This document shows, piece by piece, positions 55,615 to 64,000 of a stretch of 64,000 nucleotides of DNA (position 1 is the first letter of the stretch; every line of letters starts with the position of its first letter). The notes beneath the pieces were generated by a model. The model worked only from the letters and a program-made list of their open reading frames with translations. It was not told where the DNA came from and did not search any database. The stretch lies in contig CP114490.1 of NCBI GenBank assembly GCA_027186245.1, positions 10,607,501 to 10,671,500 on the forward strand. Reading direction: 5' to 3'. Source of the stretch: Coriaria nepalensis (lineage: Eukaryota; Streptophyta; Magnoliopsida; Cucurbitales; Coriariaceae). A program made the position numbers and the translations under genes.

Positions 55615-56755
55615 GATAATTTTGTCTCGATTCTCGATCAATGTGAATAAATCGGTCTTAAATCATTTTCAAAGTATCTGGTAGTAGATTTTTTTCAAAA
55701 TGATTAGTAATCTTATATATTTCTTCTCTTTTGATAAATTCAACATATCTAAGATATCTGTTAGATAAAAAAAAAGCTTACATATTAATAATTATATCTC
55801 GATTCTCAAATAATATCAATAGTAAACTGGCCTGAAGTCATTTTCAAAGAGTCTGGTAACAAATTACTTTAGAATAATTAGTAATCTATATAACTCTTGC
55901 TTTTTTGATAAATTTAATATATGTAACATATGTGTTAGATAGAAAAAAAAACTTACCTATTAATAATGGTACTTTTGTCAATTAAATAGTAGATGGGTCT
56001 ATAGTCCTCAAGATTTAATGGAAGATTCTCTCATAGAGATTTTTCATCAAGATTTCAATGGTAATCTAATAAACTTTGTATTTTTTTTCATAAATTTAAA
56101 GTATCTTACATAGCTAATATATCTATTAGATAAGATGTATACCAACAATCATCAAATTATAATCTTAAATATAAACAAATCTTCTTTTAAAATAGTTTCT
56201 TCAAAATCTTAAGCAATTGCTCTTATGATATGGCATTCACTACTACAAAATATTTTTGTTTTCCTTTTACCTACACATTCCAATTTTTTAAAAATAAAGT
56301 TAGATTAGTAATTATATCTCGATTCTTAATCAATATGAATAGTAAATCGGTGGTAAGTCATTTTCAAAAAGTCTGATGATTGATTTGTGTAAGATAATTA
56401 ATAATTTTATATAATATTTATTTTTTTGATAAATTTAATATATCTCCCGTATCTTTTAAATAAAAAAAAAAGTTTACATTATTAATAATTGTACTTATAT
56501 CAATGAATAGTAAATCGGTCTTTAGTCATTGTTAAAATGGAAGATTCCTTCTTAAAGAGTTTTAACTAAAATTTCATCAGATAAAATTTGTATCCTTCTC
56601 ATTAATTTAACGAGCTTGATATATCTATTAGATGAGATATATACAAACAATTGTCATAATTGAAACCTCAAAGTAGAATCTTATAGAAGTGGATCTTCTT
56701 TTGAAATAGTTTCTTCAAAATCTTTAGCAATTGCTCACATTCAGATTTTTTGTTG
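55615..56755. repeat. Diverged tandem array with two alternating unit types
   Basis: Three type-A units (about 55620-55788, 55789-55968 and 56308-56488) share ATCTCGATTCT, AGTCATTTTCAAA, GTCTGGTA or GTCTGATGA, TTGATAAATTTAATATAT, GTTAGAT or TTAAATA, and a TTACATATTAATAA-type end. Two type-B units (about 55969-56307 and 56489-56755) share GGAAGATTC, ATATATCTATTAGAT, GATCTTCTTTT or AATCTTCTTTT, and AAAATAGTTTCTTCAAAATCT. The order is A-A-B-A-B with period about 170-180 bp for A. It is non-coding and AT-rich. A CACTACTACAAAATATTT word, resembling a CACTA-type terminus, lies in the first B unit at 56239. Confidence 0.7.
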
Positions 56756-57900
56756 AGGAGTTTCTGAAGCAAGATACAAAAATTGCTCCAATAGGTTTAG
56801 CTTTTGTAGCGACTTTAGTTGAGTCGTGACATAAGGATCCGCCTCAGCTTGTGTGTTTGGTAAGGGCGTTTGAAACGGTAAGATGTTTAGTAGAGTACAA
56901 GATGATATTAACTACAACAATTGAATGTTAAAACGTATTTTTTTAAACTCATTTTCAAGATGTTCACTGCAGTTTCCTCCTCCAAATAATTTCACTTAGA
57001 TATGAATAGTTACATGCAAAATGATATTTGTAACAACAAGAATTGTTTGTTTTTGTTTTTTTGTTTTTTTGTTTTTGTTTTTAACCAAACAAATATGAAG
57101 ATATTAAGTTGTAAGATTCGGATAATATTCAGAGAATATTGTACTGTGTAAATAAAATTGGGAGAAATTAGGATTAACTTGTTTTATTAGTTAAACCTCT
57201 AAAACTTATTCTAATTATAATAAATATTTAAAATTCAAATTATAATTATAATAAATCTAAAAAGCTTTCACAATTATATTTAATATCAAAAAACTAAACC
57301 TAAACTAGAAAAAACTCCTAATTTTTTTGATAGATCCGTTGGTTGTTAACTATCAAGTGTCAATCTGATATATTGTTGACGTTTTCACCCTAATTTTTTT
57401 ATCTTCTAAATTGTTTTCAAACAACGTTTCGAACTTAAACACCACCACTTTCCAGTTAACCACCACACCAACCACTACCTGCCACCTCAGAAGAAACTGC
57501 AGCCACTTTACCATATAGTTACCATCGGTCCCCTCCACCGTACATTTTGAACATTAGTTTAAGTCACCTAATTAAGCTATATGTCGACCGCAGCTAAGAT
57601 ACACCTGTCGAATTAGGTGACATAAACTAATTTTTTTAAAAATACGATTCAAAATCTTAGTTTCACTATTGTTAATCTTAGTTTAATTCTCTGACAGTTA
57701 AGATAATATTTATGAAACTCTTTGAAGGGAAATGATATGATACCTAGGACAGTGCAACATCGCTTGTGAAGCGATTGGGAGATGGGACCCTCCTCTATTT
57801 GTAGGGGTGGATAAAAAGTCCGTTTGAATTTGGATAAACTAATACTAATTTTGATTTTAATATTTTTAGTATTTACATAATATCAGTATAAAAATTAAAA
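56756..57900. other. Intergenic, no gene recognised
   Basis: AT-rich with a TTTTTG-rich simple tract at 57047-57082. An ACCACC-rich segment at 57440-57540 looks like low-complexity DNA. A GTAGGGGTGGATAAAA word at 57801 resembles a hAT-type left end but is not paired. Confidence 0.4.
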
Positions 57901-57916
57901 TCACTTTTCATGATAC

Positions 57917-58525
57917 TTAAAATTGGCAATATAATTCGACTTGGCCCGACCTTGTTTGAGCTTGGTCCGACCTTGTGGTCGAGTAAAGTCTTGAAAATCG
58001 AGGCCTAATTTAGCCCTACTTATATACGGGTCTTACAACAAACCCGAAATGAAACAAAAGGGTTGGGCTTAAGTCGGCTTATAATAATAATAATTATTAT
58101 TATTATTTGAGAAATATTTTAATTGTTTGATAAGAAAAGACAATACATATGATTTAAAAGGTGAATAATTTAACAAGTCATAAATAAATAGTTGATTATA
58201 ATAAAATACTTCATTGTAATTGCGAACTACAAAGAATATATAGTTCTGTAAAAAAATATTTATCGACTTAAGGAGGAAAAAATGAACTTATAAATTAAAA
58301 GTCTTAAATAATAATTAAAAAAAAGGAAAATGCAAGTAAAAAAAAAGAAAAAAAATATTGAGAGTGCGGGCCAACAGCCTAGGCTACTAGCCAATTAAGA
58401 TATGGGTCGAGTCAGGTCGTACCACATGCCTAATATCAAGGCCCGACCAGAGCTCATCCTCGGGCTAGGCTTGAGCTAGGGCGAGTCCATTAATCGACCA
58501 GATTAACCCAACCCTATTGCCATAT
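57917..58525 (+). mobile_element. Non-autonomous hAT-like element, copy 2
   Basis: The element has outer words TTGGCAATATAATTCG (left, 57924) and ACCCAACCCTATTGCCATAT (right, ends about 58524), giving short inverted TGGCAATA/TATTGCCA ends. The subterminal DNA is GC-rich (GGCCCGACC, GGGCTAGGCTTGAGC) around an AT-rich core with an ATAATAATAATTATTATTAT run at about 58083. The core matches copy 1 at 246-905 in the same orientation (AAATAAATAGTT, AAATACTTCATT, TTGCGAACTAC). It has no coding capacity. Confidence 0.6.
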
Positions 58526-58559
58526 GTACGGGTACCGCCGATACTATTGGTGCCAAATT

Positions 58560-59790
58560 AGTATTTTGTCATTTAGAATAAGGTGGAAAGCAAGCTTACA
58601 TACGAGTAAATGAAATCAGTTAAAGAAAAGACAAAAACAAAAATGCCAAAATAAGCTTTGAAACGGTCAGCCAAGGGACAATCGACTATCCAATAATTAG
58701 TTGGCTAAGGGATAGCCGACCATCCAATGAATGGTCGGCCATGGCTGGCCGACTGGTCATGTGACTGCACAACCGAATTGGTTATGCAATCATATTTTCT
58801 CCTTTATGTTGGGTTCTCTATGATATTTTTAAGGGTCAATCAACAAAATAGAAAGATATTTTATTTAATTTTAGGGCTTTCTACCAAATTAAGATGGGCT
58901 TTTTAGTAAATTTGAGGTTATTTTAATAGGGGTTCATAAGTGAAAAAAGGGAAGAAAGTTGACTAATTCAAGGGGTTTTTAAGGTAAAGTTAGAGGTTAC
59001 AAAGAGAAGAGGTTTTTTGACTTATTATATAGGCTTTCCACCAAGTTAGACATTTTTTTAGAAGATTAAAGAGAAAAATATGAATTTCAAGAGAGATTTT
59101 TCTATCAATTGGAAGATTTGCCGACCAAGCAATAAGCCTTGCCGCCCAAGTCTTTGAGACCTATAAATAAGACCCTCCACCAAAGGGAAAAAAAATATGA
59201 TAGAACAACAATACAACCATCATGATCAACCAAACACCGGTTCATTCTCCTTAACCTAAAGCGTTGAAAATAATCCTTTACGGAATTATCTTATCAGTTT
59301 GTAGGTTTCCAGCTTATGTGATTCATCGAGAAATCCTAATGCTCAAACACTCAACTCACCATATAAATTTGCAATCCTCTTTTTTTTAATTCATCGTTCA
59401 GTAGATTTAATGTTCAAGATTAGTATAACTCGTTAAGTATTCTATCATACTTTTTTGCTTGTAATTCAAGTCAAATCAATTCCATTACAGTAACATATCT
59501 TTTATTTTAATGAAATGATTTTACTTTGCATTGTCCTTTAAATTAATGCATCTTTTATTTATATTGCTTTTAATTTATGTAACCTTTGTTTTGTACACTT
59601 TATTTTTCTATCTTTAATTATTTTGCACTTTATTTTACTATAATTTAGATTACCGTTCTTCCATCTTTGAAGTTTTTGTATTTTTGGCATGCATGTACTT
59701 TACACTTTTTCTTGAGATATAATGATTACATTTTGTAATACTAATTCCTCATTTACCGTGTGTTCATAAAATTTTCTCGTCAATAGGTAC
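58560..59790 (+). mobile_element. Possible solo LTR
   Basis: This non-coding block of about 1.2 kb contains CTATAAATAAGACCCTCC (59161-59178), a good TATA-box context typical of LTR promoters. A leader-like stretch follows, then a T-rich segment to about 59780. A 10-bp inverted repeat with a 7-base loop (AGCCGACCAT / ATGGTCGGCC) lies at 58714-58740. I found no second copy, TG...CA ends or coding domains, so the call is tentative. Confidence 0.25.
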
Positions 59791-62340
59791 CGAGACGGAA
59801 CCCTATATATATATATATATATAATATTTTTTATGTTAAATAATCCATAAGAAGAAGAATAGGAAATAAGAGAAGAAGAAGAAAATGACTCTCTTACTAA
59901 GTTAAGTGTGAGAAGAAGGAAAAGAAAGAGTTTTAAATTAACCGATACTTAAGGTTATAATCAAATTTAAAATTGGTCCTAAGTCCTTGTAACCATTATC
60001 GAGACTGGTACCCATACCTTAATAGGTACCATCCCTACACTGTCATTTTAAGGTTTTGTTATTATCTTTCACTTCAACAACATCTAGGGTTCTTAGACGG
60101 GTCTTCGAGATCCTTCCATACATTATGCTATATATAAGAAGTATCTTCCACTTTCAAAAGATAACCCTTTTTAGTCGATTGTGAGCGAGGAGGGATACAA
60201 ACCCCTGACACCGCATCCATAATCTAAGTGTAAAATTATAAATCTGATTTTACTTTTGTTTCCTTCGCATGCATTAAAACTTAAGAACTCCCTCCCTTTC
60301 TCATTCTCATACTTTCTTTTCCTTCCATTCTAAATACATAAAATATCATAATATATATATATATACATATTATATTTAATTTCTTAATTCTAACTATTTT
60401 TTTTATAACCAAACATAAAATTAATATGTATATTTTACATATTTTATTTATTTATTAAACAAAAAAAATTCAATATTCATTAATTACCGTACCGCACGAG
60501 TGTATCAAAATCCGTCAATTTGGGGTAGGGGGGGGAACAATGACTACCTAGCTTTACAAATTTTTTTTACCATTTATTTCCTGACAAGCAAAGAGTAATT
60601 TGTTGAAAGTCCGGTCAGCTGGGAGAAAAAATTCACCAAAATCATCAAGTGCTGGTAAGGAAATTAAGAACATAATTAAGAAATTAGTGACTCATGATAA
60701 ATAATTTTATATACAAAATCCATATATCCATCTCTTGATTATGATTAATTTTTTCTTTAGTCTACTATTAATCATTCTACCTTGACTATTTTTTTCTTTA
60801 GCCACGTGAAGTCCCAAAGTGATTTTATTAATTAATAGGTAATTAGTTTTTCTTGTAGAGTTTTGACTGGGATGAGATCGTTTTCTTAACTTGTTGATTA
60901 CGGAATTTGATACACATTCCCACATTCCCACATTCTTCACGTAGGTCAATTGACGTGAGTTCTTAAATTTCGAGTTTTCTTACTCCCCCATAGATCGGTT
61001 TTTTGGAATGAGTTTTCTTTTTTAAGACGTAACAATTTCATGAGAATATTTAAGTTGAAATAAAATAAAATAGTTCGTTTCAAAATAAGAAATACATGGA
61101 GTTGCTACCGATTGCTGTCTTAAATAAACACAAACTTCAATTTGGATAAATTTTTTTCACTTGAATATAATTAAAATCTGCTATTCAGTTTCTATCGAAA
61201 CGAAGCCTCACTCAAATTGCGAACATTGTTTGAAGTATATTTAGACCGGAGATTAGAGAGGGGACAAGAACAACTTACGTATAGTTTTTCTTGTAAGTCT
61301 CCTACAAACATATTGTCGGTGTATATTATTGTTGTATTCAAAAATAACTTAGTACTCTTATAAAAAGGAAAGCATTACTCTTGATCTATTGATGTCTCAT
61401 GAGCTAAATTAGCTCTAAATTTGACTATTAATTTACCATAAGATCTAAATTTGACTATTATAGTTAGATACTCAAATTTCTATACTTTCCTGTGTTCAAC
61501 TAGAGTTTATAATATAGCCCCTTCCACGCGACAGGTTCTAAAATTGGCCTTATGGGTAGTGCTACTGCCTGCCTACTATTACTATTAAATTGGGGTGGAG
61601 GGGCCTCCTTTATTCTCCATCTAGGGTTTCTATGCATGCATATATATACGTTTAAGGTTTTTTTTCTTTTTTTTTTCTTCAAGGACTGTCCAAAAATACC
61701 AACATCATATCTCTAAAGTAGATCTTATAAATTGGATCCAATTTTCCATATGACCATTCAAACTGATACAAACATAATTTCCAATTTAGCTAAATCTCGA
61801 TCGATAATTAATCTATTAAAATTGATGTTTAAATGAAATTGTGATTTACATACAATATTAACTACTGTATATATATAATTAGCTCTCTAATTTCATAATA
61901 TATCCAGAGTTGATCATATGAAAAGTGGCTCTACCTATTATACTCAATTCTTTCTATGTATTAACTAATTGATGATAAGGTTTCTCTAGATATGCTCCCG
62001 TAATTAATACAATTATTGTATGATTTTATACAGACCAGGGGAAACGTATTATTAGTACTAATGCACTATTGTAAGAAAAAAGAAACAAACCCACACAAGA
62101 GGAGAGAGAGAGAGAGAGAGAGAGATCAGTAAAAATGAAAGATGAAGAAAAAAATAAAGATGGAAGAGAAAGCAACCCATATGGCCCCATAAAATGTCAA
62201 GTCTTTTTCCCTCATGATGTGATTTTGATCATCTGCTTCCACTCCCCCAAATTCATCAGTACTCTCTTTGATTAACTCATTTCACCACCCACCTTCCTTC
62301 CTCCTTTCTTCTATCTCATATTCATCAATCTCTCTGAAAT
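59790..62340. other. Intergenic, upstream of LSH10
   Basis: AT-rich, with TA microsatellites at about 59803-59823 and 60350-60366. A GGTACCGAGACGGAACCC word at 59786 and ACTGGTACCC...TAGGTACCATCCC near 60005-60034 suggest a small dispersed repeat. A GA run of about 24 bp at 62102-62125 lies in the LSH10 promoter region. No gene is seen. Confidence 0.45.
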
Positions 62341-62479
62341 TTTCACGATCGATTCGGATAGCAAACAGGTACACATATTCATTTCTTATGTAATAATACA
62401 AACCGATTAGTGTTCTGAATCTTATACATTTCATAATATTAACTGTTTTCCACATATTCGATAGTCAGGGCAGTTGACC
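62341..62479 (+). promoter_or_regulatory. LSH10 5' leader with 100-bp intron
   Basis: A donor AACAG|GTACAC at 62369 and an acceptor AGTCAG ending at 62468 define a 5' UTR intron of 100 bp, leaving an 11-base leader before the ATG at 62480. Confidence 0.5.
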
Positions 62480-63037
62480 ATGTCTAGTTCCGATCATCAA
62501 AGAGGCAAAGAACTTGCGGAAGATCAATCATCAAACAACTCTCCCCCACAATCAACGCCAAGCCGCTACGAGTCGCAGAAAAGAAGAGATTGGAACACTT
62601 TCGGGCAATACTTAAGGAACCAAAGGCCATCAGTTCCACTTTCTCATTGCAATTTCAACCAGGTTTTGGATTTTCTAAGGTACTTGGACCAATTTGGGAA
62701 GACCAAAGTTCATCTTCAAGGGTGCATGTTTTACGGTCAACCCGAACCGCCCGCGCCTTGTACTTGTCCGTTACGACAAGCTTGGGGGAGCCTTGACGCT
62801 CTCATCGGTAGACTTAGAGCTGCTTATGAAGAGAACGGTGGGTCCCCAGAGACAAACCCTTTTGCTAATGGTGCAATTAGGGCTTATTTGAGGGATGTGA
62901 GGGATCATCAAGCTAAAGCTAGAGGAATTCCTTACAAGAAGAAGAAGAAGAAAGTGGTGAATCAAGTAATCAGCAAGGGCGACCAATCGAGTTCGAATAT
63001 GATCGATGAGGATCATCATGATGATATGGGGTTCTGA
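62480..63037 (+). CDS. LSH10: ALOG-domain protein, LSH10-like
   Basis: The single coding exon gives 185 residues. The ALOG domain covers about residues 29-150, from [20 protein letters not shown] through [15 protein letters not shown], a zinc-ribbon-like insert with Cys82, Cys94 and Cys96 (GCMFYG...APCTCP), and [20 protein letters not shown] to [12 protein letters not shown] basic KKKKKK run at 153-158 is the likely nuclear localisation signal. The tail is acidic and histidine-rich ([10 protein letters not shown]). ALOG proteins are plant-specific nuclear transcriptional regulators of organ boundaries, light responses and inflorescence form. The [10 protein letters not shown] and GIPYKKKK wording is closest to Arabidopsis LSH10. 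I chose the ATG at 62480 because no earlier in-frame ATG exists and the preceding leader intron fits. Confidence 0.95.
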   Translation: MSSSDHQRGKELAEDQSSNNSPPQSTPSRYESQKRRDWNTFGQYLRNQRPSVPLSHCNFNQVLDFLRYLDQFGKTKVHLQGCMFYGQPEPPAPCTCPLRQAWGSLDALIGRLRAAYEENGGSPETNPFANGAIRAYLRDVRDHQAKARGIPYKKKKKKVVNQVISKGDQSSSNMIDEDHHDDMGF

Positions 63038-64000
63038 TTTTTGAGGTACCAAATTTGGAATATGGTAATTGAGAGCTTTTTAATTATTACTAATTGCTGT
63101 GTTGAATAAAGTTTTTTTTTTTTTTTTTCAACACTAATATTTTCTGGTTTTAAGATTCATATAATTAGATAACCATGGTTTGGATAATAGAATTGAAACC
63201 CCTTCAAATTGCGTACACGCATATATATGAGACTCATTTTGAAGTAACTAACCAAACCACCATATCAAGTACTTCAACTTGAACATGGTTAATGAAGTTT
63301 ATATATATATAGATAAAAGAAGATAAAAGAAGATCAAACAATGCACCTTCACAAACTAGAGCCCTACTAAATGTATAAATACATCATATGGCTAAACATA
63401 TCATTACTAATTTTTATATTGACAAACTATATATAAGGTAATTATAGTAAGGTGGCAATATCTAGATTCCAATTCATGTATACATTGAATGGGTATCGTG
63501 TTTACTTTAATTAGTTACATATTATATTACTTAAACCCTTATCATGTAGAGAATCAAATTATTATGTCCTTCCTTCATAATCTTTACCATTGTGCATGTG
63601 ATTTATAAGCTTATAAGACTAACATTGATCTTTGCAAGCATTTTAGAACACATAAGTGAATAATTATTATGTTTCGAGTAAATTCCTCTTAAGTACACTT
63701 GGGAGCTATTTGACTGAAGAGATCTCGATACCTTAGAATCCACATGCATGTACGTATAAACACACATTACTAGCTTCCAAATACACTTAAGAGGAGTTGA
63801 ATTCGCTATACCTACTTTCAAATCTCTCTAAGGAACTCAAAAATTAATCCATAATTTGTCTTAGTAAGTAGTTGTATCTCCAATTACGTACATGCTCTTG
63901 AAAATATATATCATATGGGAATATAAGTTTTATGAACTCAATATATAAGACATATTGATCATTTCTTACTCAAAACTAATTGACAATTATTAGAGTTATC
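63038..64000. other. LSH10 3' UTR and downstream intergenic DNA
   Basis: A poly-T run lies at 63112-63128 and an imperfect duplication of AGATAAAAGA at 63311-63329. AT-rich, with no gene recognised to the window end. Confidence 0.5.

Noticed and set aside
56239..56260. CACTA transposon end (CACTACTACAAAA)
   Set aside because: A single terminus-like word with no partner end or 3-bp target duplication visible; probably part of the tandem array.

Overview
This window is nuclear DNA from a flowering plant, most likely a eudicot. Its genes are intron-rich with GT-AG junctions, intergenic DNA is very AT-rich, and the protein families are plant-specific (class II trehalose-phosphate synthase, P-class PPR, plant cysteine oxidase, ALOG/LSH, EDR1-type Raf kinase). 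Degenerate Ty1/copia, hAT and MITE-like sequences separate the genes. No bacterial operons, CRISPR arrays or convincing tRNA/rRNA genes were seen. Exon structures below were worked out by hand: every junction was checked for splice dinucleotides and every summed CDS for a whole number of codons.

Layout, left to right. (1) 1-2021: the 3' end of a chloroplast FtsH2/8-type protease gene (+) with a one-base frameshift, next to a non-autonomous hAT-like element. (2) 2680-6233 (-): a class II trehalose-6-phosphate synthase closest to TPS7. (3) 8.9-13.7 kb: a decayed Ty1/copia element (-) and a second copia piece in the opposite orientation. (4) 13955-15622 (-) ribosomal protein L11 and 16296-17669 (+) a PPR protein, head to head with a short shared promoter region. 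(5) 19536-23656 (-): a 12-exon GSK3/shaggy-like kinase. (6) 27355-28970 (-): an intron-containing MBF1 pseudogene. (7) 30.7-32.6 kb: a second copia relic (-). (8) 34440-37189 (+): a plant cysteine oxidase (PCO4/5 type). Beyond it lie a short orphan gene fragment between direct repeats, a small DUF688-like gene (38720-39199, -) and a copia RNase H relic. (9) 43064-48386 (+): a 16-exon Raf-like MAPKKK of the EDR1 group with a 41-codon spliced uORF. (10) 48883-51696: a complete but dead hAT transposon with terminal repeats and a near-perfect 8-bp target duplication. (11) 51.9-62.3 kb: a gene-poor stretch with a CGL160-like exon fragment, a diverged tandem array, a second copy of the non-autonomous hAT family and a possible LTR. 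(12) 62480-63037 (+): an ALOG-domain LSH10-like gene.

The genes do not form one pathway. They are independent loci in sugar signalling (TPS), brassinosteroid/stress signalling (GSK3), oxygen sensing (PCO), MAPK signalling (Raf-like), translation (RPL11), organelle RNA processing (PPR) and organ-boundary development (LSH). The points most worth a second look are two obligatory GC-AG introns, the overlapping spliced uORF on the Raf-like gene, the multiply disabled MBF1 copy, the FtsH frameshift, the intact hAT boundaries and the A/B tandem array. I found no convincing previously undescribed biological system.
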